Origin: Stenotrophomonas sp. Ste86
GTDB lineage: Bacteria; Pseudomonadota; Gammaproteobacteria; Xanthomonadales; Xanthomonadaceae
Reading direction: 5' to 3'
Length of the DNA stretch: 64,000 bases
Assembly: GCF_024519465.1 (NCBI RefSeq)
Contig: NZ_JALJRW010000001.1
Location: 240,545-304,544, forward strand
Below, one piece after another: positions 8,219 through 17,899 of the stretch. A model generated the notes under the pieces. That model was not told where the DNA came from and ran no database searches. It saw only the letters and a program-made list of their open reading frames with translations. Position 1 is the first letter of the stretch, and each line of letters starts with the position of its first letter. Made by a program: the position numbers and the translations under genes.

Positions 8219-9121
8219 TCAGGTCCAGGCCGGATCGGCCGTGAAATCGATGGTCAACCAGAACTCGCTGCCGCGCGCGTCCAACCGTTCGGCGATCTCG
8301 TCACGCAATGCATCCACGTTGCCGATGCTGCCGATCACGGTCTCCGGATGGGTCAGGATGTGGATCTCGACGAAGCGCATGCGCCCCATCTTGGCCACGT
8401 GGCTGGTGAAATCCAGATAGCCGTGTTCGGCCACGAAGTCCTTCATCACTGCCTGCACGCGCGCGTCCAGCGTATCCGGCGCCACCTGCAGCACCTCGCG
8501 CATGGCCTTCCACGCACTGCGCAACGGCACCGGCAGCACCGCCACGCTGATCGCCGCCAACACCAGCGGGTCCAGGTAGGGAATCCAGTGTGCGTGCGTG
8601 CCATCGCGCAGCAGCAGCGCGATCGCAAACGCCAGCACCACCGCCAGGCTCATCAGACCGCTCAACAGCCAGGCGCGTACGTCCAGCCACAACAGCGCCG
8701 ATTTCAGCTGCTGCGCGCGGGCACGCACGAACGCGGCCATGCCCAGGTTGCTCACGCACAATACGGCCGCCCACAGCAACGCGGGGCCGGCCTTGACCTC
8801 ATGCCCGCCGGTGGTCAGCCCGATGATCGAATTGGCCAGCGCATAGATGCAGGCCAGCGACAGGATCGCCCCGCCCAAAGCCTCCACCATCGGTTCAAGG
8901 TGCCAGTACCCGTACTGGAAGCGCGGGCTTTCCTCCCGCGCCACCAGCCGCAGCACCGACAGCGCCACCAGGGTCAGGGCCACGTCGACCAGGCTGTAGA
9001 CGCCGTCGAACAGAATGGCCTGCGACCCCACCAGCAGGCCACCGACAAAGCCGATGGCGCTGACCGCCATCGTTACCCCGATGGAAAACGTGAGGACCCG
9101 CTGCTCGCGTGCTGTATCCAT
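8219..9121 (-). CDS. Cation diffusion facilitator transporter
   Basis: A 300-residue inner-membrane metal exporter of the CDF family. Six transmembrane segments cover residues 10-215. The TM2 metal-site pattern is in DGVYSLVDVALTL (about 39-51), the TM5 region has YLDPLVLAAIS, and the cytoplasmic C-terminal domain is about 220-300. The TM2 site has the D-x4-(S)-x-D form typical of the family. It follows the decarboxylase gene by 28 bases and may be cotranscribed with it. The metal (Zn, Fe or Mn) cannot be told from sequence alone. Confidence 0.9.
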   Translation of the reverse strand: MDTAREQRVLTFSIGVTMAVSAIGFVGGLLVGSQAILFDGVYSLVDVALTLVALSVLRLVAREESPRFQYGYWHLEPMVEALGGAILSLACIYALANSIIGLTTGGHEVKAGPALLWAAVLCVSNLGMAAFVRARAQQLKSALLWLDVRAWLLSGLMSLAVVLAFAIALLLRDGTHAHWIPYLDPLVLAAISVAVLPVPLRSAWKAMREVLQVAPDTLDARVQAVMKDFVAEHGYLDFTSHVAKMGRMRFVEIHILTHPETVIGSIGNVDALRDEIAERLDARGSEFWLTIDFTADPAWT

Positions 9122-9149
9122 CGCTTGCCGAGGGTCCGGCGCGCAGGCG

Positions 9150-11438
9150 TCAGACCTTCAGCACCTCCACCTTGTAGCCTGGCACGTCGCCGTCGCGGTC
9201 GATGATAAGCCCGTGCACGTCCGACTCGAAGCCCGGGAAGCGCGCGTTCTGCTCGCGGGCGATGCGCAGCGACTGGATGATCGGCTCATCGCTGGCGCCG
9301 AAACGCTCGCCCGGCATGATCGTCGGGATGCCCGGCGGGTACGGCACCAGCATGGTGCCGGCGATGCGCCCGCTGATCTGCTCGATGTCCACCCGCTCGA
9401 TCTGCCCACGCACCAGGTGGTCGTACGCCTCGGCCGGGGTCATCACCGGCTCGGGCAGGTCCACGTACATCGCGCGCATCACCTTGGCCACGGCGAACTG
9501 GCGGTTGAATTCGTGCAGCGCCTGGCACAGATCGCGCAGGCCCCAGCCGGCATAAGCCGCCGGGAAGTCCGCCGCCAGCCCCGGCAAGGCGCGGGTCAGC
9601 GGCGCGTTGGCGTCATACAGCTCCTTGAACGCCATCAGCTCGGTGACGAGCGTGCTCCACTTGCCCTTGGTGATGCCCATCGAGAACAGGAACAGCACCG
9701 AGTACAGGTTGGTCTTCTCCACGGTGATGCCGCGCGTCCACAGGAACTTGCTCAGCACCGCCGCAGGGATGCCGCGCTGGCCGATATCGCCATCGATCGA
9801 CAGCCCCGGGGTCAGCAGGGTCACCTTGATCGGATCGATCAGCACATAGTCTTCAACCAGGCCATCGAACCCGTGCCAGTGTGCATCCGGCTGCAGGTAC
9901 CATTCGCTCCGCTTGGCCACCATCGGTGCCGGTGCATCGCCCTTGGCCAGTGACCGTTCCAGCTTGTCCGGCTGCCACACGCTGAACCACCAATCATCGC
10001 GGCCCAGGTCCTCGCGCACGTGCAGCATCGCGCGTCGGAAAGCGATGGCCTCATCGTGCATCTCCTGCACCAGCGACTCACCGGCCGCCCCTTCCATCAT
10101 CTTCGAGGCTACATCGCACGCGGCGATCACCCCGTAATGCGGGCTGGTGGTGGTGTGCATCATGAAGGCTTCGTTGAAACGCTCGGCGTCCAGCGCGCGG
10201 CTGGCCGCATTGCGAACATGGATCATCGAGGCCTGTGAGAACGCGGCCAGCAGTTTGTGGGTGGAATGGGTGGTGAAGATGATCGCATCCTGCTCGCGCG
10301 GCTTGCCCTTGGCCATGCCGTAGTGGTTCTCGTAGAACGGATGGAAGGCCGCATACGCATACCAGGCTTCATCGAAATGCAGGAAATCAACCGCGCTGCC
10401 GATTTCCTCGGCGATCTTCTCAGCGTTGTAGCACAGCCCGTCGTAGGTGGAATTGGTGACCACCGCGATGCGCGGCTTGGAACCGGCCTTGTAGGCCTTG
10501 CTGGCCAGCGGATTGGCCGCGATGGCCGCCTGCAGCGACGCGGGGGTGAACTGGTCCAGGCTGATCGGCCCGATGATGCCGTGCGCGTTGCGGCTGGGGG
10601 TGAAGTACACCGGGATGCCGCCGGTCATGATCAGCGAGTGCAGCAGGGATTTGTGGCAGTTGCGGTCCACGAACACCACATCGCCCCGCCCCACGGTCCC
10701 GTGCCAGACGATCTTGTTGGCGGTGGAGGTGCCGTTGGTGACGAAGAAGGTATGGTCGGCACCGAAGTTGCGCGCCGCCTCGTTTTCGGCCTCTTTGATC
10801 GGGCCGGTATGGTCCAGCAGGGAGCCCAGCTCCGGCACCGAGATCGACAGATCGCTGCGCAGGGTGTTTTCCCCGTAAAACTGGTGGAACGCACGTCCCA
10901 CCGGCGACTTGGTGAACGCCACGCCGCCGGCATGCCCAGGCGTATGCCAGGAGTAATTCGACTCGGCGGTGTGGTGGATCAACGCCTTGAAGAACGGCGG
11001 CAGCAGGTTGGCCATGTAGTCTTCGGCCGCACGCATCACCTGGCGCGAGATGAAGCTCTTGGTATCTTCGAACAGGAAGATATAGCCGTGCACGAACTTC
11101 AGCAGCTTGCTCGGCACCTTCTCGATGGTGCGCCGCTCGCCGTACAGGAACACCGGCAGGTTGGCACGGCGGGCGGTCTGCTCGCGCAGGAAGGCGAGCA
11201 GACGCTGGAACTGCTCGGGATTCTCTTCGGTGCCATCGATGGAGATCAGCACCGCTGAGGCAGCCACGTAGGTGCGCGCACCGGCCTGCGCATCGGCCAG
11301 GGTCAGGCCACACAGCACGCGCTGGTCGCTCTTGCGCAGCTCGTCCACCAGCGCACGGATCAGGATGCCGCCGATCCGCGGTGACTCGTAATCGTCGTCG
11401 ATGACGATGATGGGGTAATCAAGGGACTTGAAGTACAC
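9150..11438 (-). CDS. adiA: Orn/Lys/Arg decarboxylase, probably arginine decarboxylase
   Basis: A 762-residue fold-type I PLP enzyme, close in length to E. coli AdiA (about 755). It has an N-terminal wing domain (1-130), the PLP-binding core with SWHTPGHAGGVAFTKSP, FFVTNGTSTANK, VDRNCHKS and HFDEAWYAY, and the Schiff-base lysine Lys395 in TTHSTHKLLAAFSQ. The C-terminal domain contains PYPPGIPTIMPGE. Translation starts at GTG (11438) with AGGAG 8 bases before it. The gene follows an AdiC-like antiporter by 21 bases. The pair would decarboxylate arginine to agmatine and consume protons. Lysine or ornithine specificity cannot be excluded. Confidence 0.85.
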   Translation of the reverse strand: MYFKSLDYPIIVIDDDYESPRIGGILIRALVDELRKSDQRVLCGLTLADAQAGARTYVAASAVLISIDGTEENPEQFQRLLAFLREQTARRANLPVFLYGERRTIEKVPSKLLKFVHGYIFLFEDTKSFISRQVMRAAEDYMANLLPPFFKALIHHTAESNYSWHTPGHAGGVAFTKSPVGRAFHQFYGENTLRSDLSISVPELGSLLDHTGPIKEAENEAARNFGADHTFFVTNGTSTANKIVWHGTVGRGDVVFVDRNCHKSLLHSLIMTGGIPVYFTPSRNAHGIIGPISLDQFTPASLQAAIAANPLASKAYKAGSKPRIAVVTNSTYDGLCYNAEKIAEEIGSAVDFLHFDEAWYAYAAFHPFYENHYGMAKGKPREQDAIIFTTHSTHKLLAAFSQASMIHVRNAASRALDAERFNEAFMMHTTTSPHYGVIAACDVASKMMEGAAGESLVQEMHDEAIAFRRAMLHVREDLGRDDWWFSVWQPDKLERSLAKGDAPAPMVAKRSEWYLQPDAHWHGFDGLVEDYVLIDPIKVTLLTPGLSIDGDIGQRGIPAAVLSKFLWTRGITVEKTNLYSVLFLFSMGITKGKWSTLVTELMAFKELYDANAPLTRALPGLAADFPAAYAGWGLRDLCQALHEFNRQFAVAKVMRAMYVDLPEPVMTPAEAYDHLVRGQIERVDIEQISGRIAGTMLVPYPPGIPTIMPGERFGASDEPIIQSLRIAREQNARFPGFESDVHGLIIDRDGDVPGYKVEVLKV

Positions 11439-11459
11439 GGGGATTCTCCTGGGGCAATA

Positions 11460-12806
11460 TCACGAAAGCGTCGCGCGGACGGCAGAATCGAGCGCGGGCA
11501 GACCGCGCTGGCGGCGCCGCTCTTCGCTGAAGAACGGATAGAACACCGTGATGAACAGCACGAACAGGAAGGCGTACTGGACGATGCTGCCGGACGAGCC
11601 AAAGATCGCCCACAAGCAGTACACCACTGTCACGCTGGTCAGCAGCCAGAACGCGCCGGTATGCACCAACGTGTGCGAGCGCTCGACCACGAAGTAGCAG
11701 GCCACGCAGGAATAGATGTAGGGCAGCAGGGTCAGCACCACGGCGGCCGAGGTGATCACATCGAACTGCGCCGAGGCGGTTTTGGAGGTGGAGGTGACCA
11801 GTACGGCCACAGTCATCAGTACCGCCACGATCAGCACACCCTTGACCGGCACGTCGTCCTTGTTGGTCTTGCTGAAGATGCTGGGGAACAGGCCGTCATC
11901 GGAGGCAGCCTTTGCGCTCTGCGCGGTCAGCAGGATCCAGCCGCCAAGCGAGCCGGCCGCGCCGACGAAGGCACACAGGCTGACCAGCGCACCGCCCCAC
12001 CCGCCCACTGCATTGGCCGCAGCCAGCGCGAACGGCGCATCGGACACCTGCAGGTCGCCATTGGGCACCATGCCCATGATCACCGAGGAGCTGGCGATGT
12101 AGGCCACCGCGGCCAGGAACACACCGGCCAGGGTGGCGCGTGCCACGTTCTTCTCCGGGTTCTCCACTACGCCGGCGGTCACCGAGGCCGATTCCACGCC
12201 GATGAACGCCCACAGGGTCAGCGCGGCAGCACTGGACACCGCGCCGAAGTTGGACTCGCCGGACACGTTGTAGGCGCCCTTGAAGATGGTTGGGTCGAAG
12301 AAGAACCAGCCGAAGATCGCAATGCCCAGGATCGGGACCAGCGCGAAGCTGGTGGTCACCGTCTGCAGCTTGCTGACGAACGACGGACCGATCACGTTGG
12401 CAAAGCTCAGGGCCCACACCAGCGCCAGCACCGCCAGGCAGCGCGGCAGCGGCTCGGACAGAATCGGGAAGAAGTAGCTGAAATACCCCACCGCCGCGAT
12501 CGGAATGGCCACGTTGCCGATCCAGTTGGCGAACCAGTAAATGGTGTTGGTCTGGAAGCCCATGTAAGGGCCGAACCAATCGCGGGCGTAGGCGTAGGGA
12601 CCGCCGGCCTTGGGCGCCAGCTTGCCAAGCTTGGCGAACACGAAGGCCAGCAGCAGTGCGCCGGCGGTGGTGATCAGCCAGCCCCAGATCGAGGCGGTAC
12701 CGATCTTGGCCAGGCTGGACGGCAGCAGGAACACCCCCGAGCCCATCATGTTGCCGGCCACCAGGAAGGTGGCACCGACCACCCCGATTTTCTTCGCTTT
12801 TGCCAT
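11460..12806 (-). CDS. adiC: APC-family amino acid antiporter, AdiC/CadB-like
   Basis: A 448-residue, 12-helix inner-membrane antiporter. Substrate-site features match AdiC: GNMMGSGVFLLP in helix 1, YWFANWIGN in helix 3, LWAFIGVESASV in helix 6 (Trp gate and Glu pH sensor) and GSLGGWILL in helix 8. AASDDGLFPSIF is also AdiC-like, while the N-terminus AKKIG resembles CadB. AAGGAG precedes the ATG at 12806. The decarboxylase gene is 21 bases downstream. It probably exchanges external arginine for internal agmatine; lysine/cadaverine is the alternative. Confidence 0.85.
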   Translation of the reverse strand: MAKAKKIGVVGATFLVAGNMMGSGVFLLPSSLAKIGTASIWGWLITTAGALLLAFVFAKLGKLAPKAGGPYAYARDWFGPYMGFQTNTIYWFANWIGNVAIPIAAVGYFSYFFPILSEPLPRCLAVLALVWALSFANVIGPSFVSKLQTVTTSFALVPILGIAIFGWFFFDPTIFKGAYNVSGESNFGAVSSAAALTLWAFIGVESASVTAGVVENPEKNVARATLAGVFLAAVAYIASSSVIMGMVPNGDLQVSDAPFALAAANAVGGWGGALVSLCAFVGAAGSLGGWILLTAQSAKAASDDGLFPSIFSKTNKDDVPVKGVLIVAVLMTVAVLVTSTSKTASAQFDVITSAAVVLTLLPYIYSCVACYFVVERSHTLVHTGAFWLLTSVTVVYCLWAIFGSSGSIVQYAFLFVLFITVFYPFFSEERRRQRGLPALDSAVRATLS

Positions 12807-12857
12807 GACGCTTTCTCCTTTGCCTGGCAGGGGCCCGATCGCGCCGGGCGCTGGGGT

Positions 12858-14324
12858 CTACTTGATGAAGTTGTATTGCAGGCTGCCTTGCAGCCGCACC
12901 GTGTCGCCGCGTTGTCCGCCCTGCTGCTCCAGCTGCCCGTACAACAGCTCCATGCCCATCGTCCACGACGGTGCCGGGCTCCAGATCAGGTTGAACAGGC
13001 CGTAACGGCTGCGGCGGAACGCATCGGCAGCCAGCGCTTCGTTGCGTTTGCTGTTGAGCTGGCCGTAGACCAGGTTGGACCGCCACATCGGCGACCAGTA
13101 GTGCGTGTAGCCGACGAAACCGCCCTGTAGCGAGAGCAGCGCAAGGCGTCCATCGGCGCGCACCACCGCATCCATGCCCGAGCCGGTCAGGTCGGCGGTG
13201 TAACGGGCCAGACCCGTGCCGCCCAATGCGCCAAACAGCAGCAGGTCCTGTTCGCCCACCGCGGCCGAGCCGCTCACCTGCAGCCCGCCGCCAATGCGGC
13301 GATCATCACCGGCATCGCCGTCGTAGCCCAGGCTGCGCGCCACCGCACCCAGCTGCAGGTGGCCCCAGCTGCGCTCCATGCGCGCGGTAACGGTCACATC
13401 CGGCGCCTGGTTGACCGCACCGATGCCCTCGCCCGGCGCGCTGAGCTGCGTGTCCGGATCTTCGGCGGCGATGGTCAACGTGTTGCCCTTGCCCAGCGGG
13501 AAGCTGTGGTGGATACCAGCCACCAGCAGGTAGCCGGCGCCACCGGGACCGGCGAAATCCAGCGTGTCGGGCAGGCTGTCGGCGTCCATGAAGGTCGCAT
13601 AGCCATAACCTGCGTAGGTGTTGCCGAGCTGCCCATACGCGTGTCGCAGACGGAACTGGTAGCTGTCGCTGCTGCCGAAGAAATCGTTCTCCAGGTAGAA
13701 GCGCAGGTTGCCGTGCGTGGTCGGGCGCCGCGCTTCGAAACTGAAGCGCGTCTGCTTGGCATGCAGGGTGAAGTTGGATACGTCACGGTGTGGACCGCCG
13801 ACCGGGATGGAGGAGGTGACGAACTGTTCCTCATCACCGGCCGCACGCGAATCGGCGATCGCATCCAGCTTGGCGTAGCCGCCGATGCGGATCAGGGTGT
13901 CGGTACCGGGGATGGCGAAAAAGCCCTTCAGCTCCGGATCGGTCGGGCCGGCGGCACTGTCCGGGCGCGAGGCCGCCGAGGACGGATCAGACACAGAATC
14001 ACGTGGTGGCAGGATGGCCTGGCCGACACCGGGCACCTGTGAGGCGCCAGCCTGGGCGAGCGTGTTGACGGGTATCGGAGGTGTAGCGGGTGCGGCGATC
14101 GACGTCGCCGGAGGCAGCGGGGCAGCGGCGGCACTGGACACTGCTGGCGGCGGCTTGTTCGATTCCAGCGCGTCCAGGCGTTTCTCCATCGCCGCCAGCG
14201 TGTGCCGCAGCGACTGGATCTCCTGCCGAAGCGCGTCAGCCGAATCCTGTGCATGGGCCGGTGTGGACGACAGCACCGTCGCACAGGCAAGGGTCACTAC
14301 AGCCAGGCGCATCACGTTCTCCAT
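12858..14324 (-). CDS. DcaP-family outer-membrane porin
   Basis: A 488-residue exported protein. The signal peptide (MRLAVVTLACATVLSSTPAH) is preceded by four extra residues if the ATG at 14324 is used; the ATG at 14312 is the alternative. A coiled-coil segment (residues 26-55, DALRQEIQSLRHTLAAMEKR) is followed by a Pro/Ala linker and a beta-barrel from about residue 130 (GYAKLDAIAD, TRFSFEARRP, ENDFFG) to the C-terminal SLQYNFIK. This is the layout of DcaP trimeric porins. It lies 51 bases upstream of the antiporter gene, so it could supply the substrate across the outer membrane. Confidence 0.85.
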   Translation of the reverse strand: MENVMRLAVVTLACATVLSSTPAHAQDSADALRQEIQSLRHTLAAMEKRLDALESNKPPPAVSSAAAAPLPPATSIAAPATPPIPVNTLAQAGASQVPGVGQAILPPRDSVSDPSSAASRPDSAAGPTDPELKGFFAIPGTDTLIRIGGYAKLDAIADSRAAGDEEQFVTSSIPVGGPHRDVSNFTLHAKQTRFSFEARRPTTHGNLRFYLENDFFGSSDSYQFRLRHAYGQLGNTYAGYGYATFMDADSLPDTLDFAGPGGAGYLLVAGIHHSFPLGKGNTLTIAAEDPDTQLSAPGEGIGAVNQAPDVTVTARMERSWGHLQLGAVARSLGYDGDAGDDRRIGGGLQVSGSAAVGEQDLLLFGALGGTGLARYTADLTGSGMDAVVRADGRLALLSLQGGFVGYTHYWSPMWRSNLVYGQLNSKRNEALAADAFRRSRYGLFNLIWSPAPSWTMGMELLYGQLEQQGGQRGDTVRLQGSLQYNFIK

Positions 14325-14753
14325 GAACCGCGAACCGCCTTGCCGCCGGTTTCCGATACGCGCGCGCAGGAGTCCGAACGACAACCCGGTACTGCATGGC
14401 AGGCGTCGTACGCGCATCACGCAGACGGTTGACCCGTCACGTTGCCGGCGTGGTAGTGGCCCGCGTGGGATTCCCTCCTCATCCCGGCTGGCATGACGGT
14501 TGTCGCCCGCATGCCAGCGCTTTGAGTAACAATGGCAGGGTAAGCAACCTGTGAAGCCTGGCCGTCGCTCCAATGACCGCGGAACGGTTGCATCGCGGTG
14601 AATACGCGTGGTGGCGGACGTTGTCTGCATGCACACAGCGTAGTGCGCGTGTCGTTTTCGGCCTTGATCGAGATCAACCGCCACGGGCCGTAAATGTGAC
14701 CTACCGCACGCCGGCGTTGCACCGGCGCGTGGCCTTTCATCCCGCCCGTGGCA
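14325..14753. other. Gene-free 429-bp region upstream of the porin gene
   Basis: It lies between the start of the porin gene and the stop of dsbG, both on the minus strand. No credible reading frame or RNA gene was found. It should hold the promoter of the porin-antiporter-decarboxylase operon, possibly with a long leader. I could not identify a convincing -35/-10 pair or a full CRP or ArgR site. Confidence 0.5.
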
Positions 14754-15590
14754 TCAGCGCGGCCCCATCACCAGATCCATGTCCTTGCCCTGCGGCATGC
14801 CCGAGCGGCGGTCGAGCAGGCCCTTGTCATCCTTGAACAGGATGCCCGGCGTCCCCTGGAAGCCCATCTCGATCATCAGTTCCTGGTTGGCGTTGAGCTT
14901 GTTGGCCACCTCGGTGGACAGCTTCGCCACCGGCTTGATGCCGCCCTTGTCGAAGGCATGCTCGTTCTCCAGCAATGCCGCGCTGGGATTGGGGGATGTC
15001 AGGATCGCCGCGGCCTTGGCCGGGCTGTCCTCGCGGATCACGCCGACCATGATGTGGCGCAGCTGCACCTTGCCACTGTCCACCCACGGCCGCGCCGCTT
15101 CCCAGAACCGATGGCAGTATGGACAGTTGGCATCGCTGAAGGTGTACACCACGCGCGGCGCATCGGCGCGACCGTCGCGCACCCACGCGCTGGCGTCGAG
15201 CTTGCTCCACATCCGGTCGGACATCGGCTTGGCCGCGAGCTTCTCCATCGCCGCCGCGCCCACTTCCTCGCCCTTCTCGTCGAACAGGCTGCCCACCAGC
15301 ACATGCTTGCCATCGGGGGTCACGTAGGCGGCCGCCGGCTGCTGGCCCCCCACCACGCCGGCGAACCCACGCAGGCCACCGGGTGCATCGAACTCGCCGA
15401 GCACTTCGAAGCCATGCTTCTCGATGCCCTTGAGCACGGCCGGCCGATCACCGGTCTTGGCCGCCTTGGCCGCCTTGTCAGTGGTGGCCGCGGGCGCCTG
15501 CGGCGACTGCGCCTGGCTGCAGCCGGCCAGCGCCATCAGCAGGGCCGTGGCAAGCAGGGAGCCCAGCGGGCGCGAGGATGTCAACAACAT
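14754..15590 (-). CDS. dsbG: Thiol:disulfide interchange protein DsbG
   Basis: A 278-residue periplasmic DsbC/DsbG-type protein. The ATG at 15590 opens a lipoprotein signal (LLMALAGC, lipobox Cys about residue 23). An N-terminal dimerisation domain precedes the thioredoxin domain with the active site Cys156-Pro-Tyr-Cys159 (FSDANCPYCHRFW) and the cis-Pro loop QGTPGILF. DsbG-type proteins act as disulfide isomerases or protect single cysteines from oxidation. The upstream gene encodes a TlpA-like thioredoxin that could donate electrons. The probable lipidation is unusual for DsbG. Confidence 0.88.
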   Translation of the reverse strand: MLLTSSRPLGSLLATALLMALAGCSQAQSPQAPAATTDKAAKAAKTGDRPAVLKGIEKHGFEVLGEFDAPGGLRGFAGVVGGQQPAAAYVTPDGKHVLVGSLFDEKGEEVGAAAMEKLAAKPMSDRMWSKLDASAWVRDGRADAPRVVYTFSDANCPYCHRFWEAARPWVDSGKVQLRHIMVGVIREDSPAKAAAILTSPNPSAALLENEHAFDKGGIKPVAKLSTEVANKLNANQELMIEMGFQGTPGILFKDDKGLLDRRSGMPQGKDMDLVMGPR

Positions 15591-15630
15591 GGCAACTCCT
15601 GGTATCAGCAAAAGGGGGACGCGCCGCGCC

Positions 15631-16434
15631 TCAGCGCAGCGCGTCAAGCCGTGCCTGCAGGCCGGCCGCACTGAGTTCCCCCATGTGCAGGCCCTGCAGA
15701 CGGCCGCTTGAATCGAAGAACAGGGTAGTCGGATACGCGTGCACCTGCAGCCGTTCGGAGGTCAGGCTGTCAGGATCCAGCAGCACGTTGTGCAGCGACA
15801 GGCGCTCACTGGCCAGGAACTGCTGCACCTCCTCGACCGTTTCTCCCTGGTTGACGAACACGAAGCGCACCGCCGGATCACGCGCCTGCGCGTCGGCGAA
15901 GATCGGCATTTCGCGGCGGCACGGGCCGCACCAGCTGGCCCACAGGTTGACCACGACCGGCTGGCCGCCCTCCCCGCCCAGCTTGGCCGGTTGCCCTTGC
16001 AGCGACTGCAGGGCAAGCGCGGGCAGCGCGATACGTGACTGCTGCAGCTGCGCCATGCCCAGCGACAGTCCGATCCAGCACAGCACCCCGGCCACGGTGC
16101 CGGCCCACACCGGTCGTCGCAGCGCTGGCCAGCGCTGCAGACGCCACATTCCCCAGCCGATGCCCACCAGCAACGCCAGCCACGGCAGCAAGCCACCATC
16201 GCCCACCCGCAGCACCGCCCATGGATCGGCCAGGTAATCGCGCCAGTGCAGCATCACGAAACCCACGCGTGCGCCCAACAGGCCAAGCAACAACATGTCC
16301 AGCAGCAACGCACCCGGCTTGGGCTGGCCCTCCTGCAGCGGCGGCCGCAACCAACGCGCCACACCCATGGCCAGCAACCCGCCCAACACGACCCACACCA
16401 CGCCCAGCGGTACCGGGCCAACACTGCTCATCAT
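15631..16434 (-). CDS. LGT-like membrane domain fused to TlpA-like thioredoxin
   Basis: A 267-residue protein. Residues 1-130 have about four transmembrane helices and the pattern [19 protein letters not shown], which resembles part of prolipoprotein diacylglyceryl transferase. Residues 135-267 are a TlpA/ResA-type thioredoxin domain with [11 protein letters not shown] (Cys169, Cys172), a cis-Pro loop YPTTLFF and a periplasmic topology. The truncated LGT-like part lacks most of the enzyme and is probably only a membrane module. The dsbG gene follows 40 bases downstream, so the pair likely forms one periplasmic reducing pathway. The start is ATG at 16434 or 16431. Confidence 0.85.
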   Translation of the reverse strand: MMSSVGPVPLGVVWVVLGGLLAMGVARWLRPPLQEGQPKPGALLLDMLLLGLLGARVGFVMLHWRDYLADPWAVLRVGDGGLLPWLALLVGIGWGMWRLQRWPALRRPVWAGTVAGVLCWIGLSLGMAQLQQSRIALPALALQSLQGQPAKLGGEGGQPVVVNLWASWCGPCRREMPIFADAQARDPAVRFVFVNQGETVEEVQQFLASERLSLHNVLLDPDSLTSERLQVHAYPTTLFFDSSGRLQGLHMGELSAAGLQARLDALR

Positions 16435-16611
16435 CCAGCCATCTCCGGTGCCGCAACGTCCCACGCCGCGAAACCTGTATTCGTATCGACCCCGACCGCA
16501 TGGTCCCAGCCCGTCCCGGATCGGGCAAGCCGCAACCGCACATACGACAACGGCAGGCCGCATGCGCGTACCCGCCGTTGCATCTACGTCCTGCCTGCTG
16601 GCACGGCGACG

Positions 16612-17679
16612 TCAGGCCGCAGACCGCATCGGCTCTTCGACATCACGCGGTACGCTGGTGCGCGTGCGCTCACCGCGACGCTGCACGAAGATCTGCCGGC
16701 GATAGCGTGCCGGGGTCACCCCGACGATACGCAGGAACAGACGGCGGAATGCGCTCTGGTCGGAATAGCCAACCGCCCACGACACTTCATCCACTACCCC
16801 ACCGGCCTGCAGCAACAACTGCGCCTTGGCGATGCGCAGGCGCTGGCAGTACTCGATCGGACGCAGCCCGGTGGCCTTGAGGAAACGCCGCTGCAGGGTG
16901 CGCGGCTCCAGCCCGGAGGAATCGCAGATGTCCTGCAGCGTCACCCCGCGCGCGGCGATGGTATGTAGCCAGCGCTGCGCCTTGAGGATGCAGCGGTCAC
17001 CATGGGCGAAGTTGGGACTGAAGCGTTCCAGGTCGTCCTGCACCGCGCGCGGGATCACCAGTTGCAGCTGCGCGATCGCCTCGGCCATCACGCTCTGTCC
17101 GTACACCCGCGCAAGCAGCCGCAGGCTGAGGTACTTCCACGCATCCACGCCGGACGCACTGAGCAGGTCGCCGTCATCGACCAGGGCACGATCACCCTGC
17201 AACCAGCTCGGGACCATCGAGGCCAGCGAGGGGCAACGCGCCACGTCCGGCAGGCTCACCGTGCGTCCGGCCAACACGCCGCTGGCGGCCATCAGCAGCC
17301 CGCCTTCATCGCAGCCGGCCAGCACGCTTCCGCCATCGTGGCAGTCGCGAAGCCACGCCAGCATGCGCTCATCCGGCGGCGCCAGCGGCCAGCTCGGCTC
17401 ATTGCCGGGCACGACCACGATCGCTGGCGGCGCATCACCGAACAGCTCGGCACCGGCGACCCGCTGCACACCCCGGCTGGACAGCGTCCACCGGGTGACC
17501 AGCATCCGCGCGCCCTGGCGCTTGACGGCCGCAGCTGTGCGGTTGCAGCGCTGCGCCAGTTCGGACAGCACAGGCGCCGCTGCCCTCAGGCTGCCGGGGT
17601 ACTCGAGCACGGCCACTTCCATCAGGACCGGCGATGCGCTCCTGGGGACAGTCGACAGGGGGGTGAAGGGTGCATCCAT
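16612..17679 (-). CDS. GlxA-type AraC regulator with DJ-1/PfpI-like domain
   Basis: A 355-residue protein. The N-terminal DJ-1/PfpI-like domain covers about residues 20-200 (AIVVVPGNEP, SVLAGCDEGGLLMAASGVL), with a cysteine at the nucleophile-elbow position. It is followed by an AraC DNA-binding domain (about 235-335; two HTH motifs, VTLQDICDSSGLEPRTLQRRF and VDEVSWAVGYSDQSAFRRLF). This is the GlxA/FtrA architecture. The ATG at 17679 is preferred. It is divergent from the copper operon, but no link to it is evident. Confidence 0.9.
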   Translation of the reverse strand: MDAPFTPLSTVPRSASPVLMEVAVLEYPGSLRAAAPVLSELAQRCNRTAAAVKRQGARMLVTRWTLSSRGVQRVAGAELFGDAPPAIVVVPGNEPSWPLAPPDERMLAWLRDCHDGGSVLAGCDEGGLLMAASGVLAGRTVSLPDVARCPSLASMVPSWLQGDRALVDDGDLLSASGVDAWKYLSLRLLARVYGQSVMAEAIAQLQLVIPRAVQDDLERFSPNFAHGDRCILKAQRWLHTIAARGVTLQDICDSSGLEPRTLQRRFLKATGLRPIEYCQRLRIAKAQLLLQAGGVVDEVSWAVGYSDQSAFRRLFLRIVGVTPARYRRQIFVQRRGERTRTSVPRDVEEPMRSAA

Positions 17680-17836
17680 GGGCAAGCTCCTCAAGCAAGA
17701 TCTGTAACCAGCGAAACCCACGTGGGACAAGGGATTTCCGCGAATCTGATCGAGCCTACGGAGGCGGCGGCGCGGCGGCTATGAAACTAGTTGTATTTTT
17801 CGGTCCAGGCGCGACATCGGCAGGCTGCCCTTCAGC

Positions 17837-17873
17837 AACCCTTGACTCTTGACCAGACTCCAGGGTTTACGCT
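17837..17873 (+). promoter_or_regulatory. MerR-type promoter/operator of the copper operon
   Basis: The -35 TTGACT (17843-17848) and -10 TACGCT (17868-17873) are separated by 19 bp, the over-long spacer typical of MerR-family promoters. A 12-N7-12 dyad overlaps the spacer: AACCCTTGACTC and GACTCCAGGGTT match as inverted repeats at 10 of 12 positions. It lies 27 bases before the CueR-type gene. The operator would be bound by that regulator and activated by Cu(I) through DNA distortion. Confidence 0.75.
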
Positions 17874-17899
17874 GCGCCCAGCTCTTCAACGAGGTGGAC

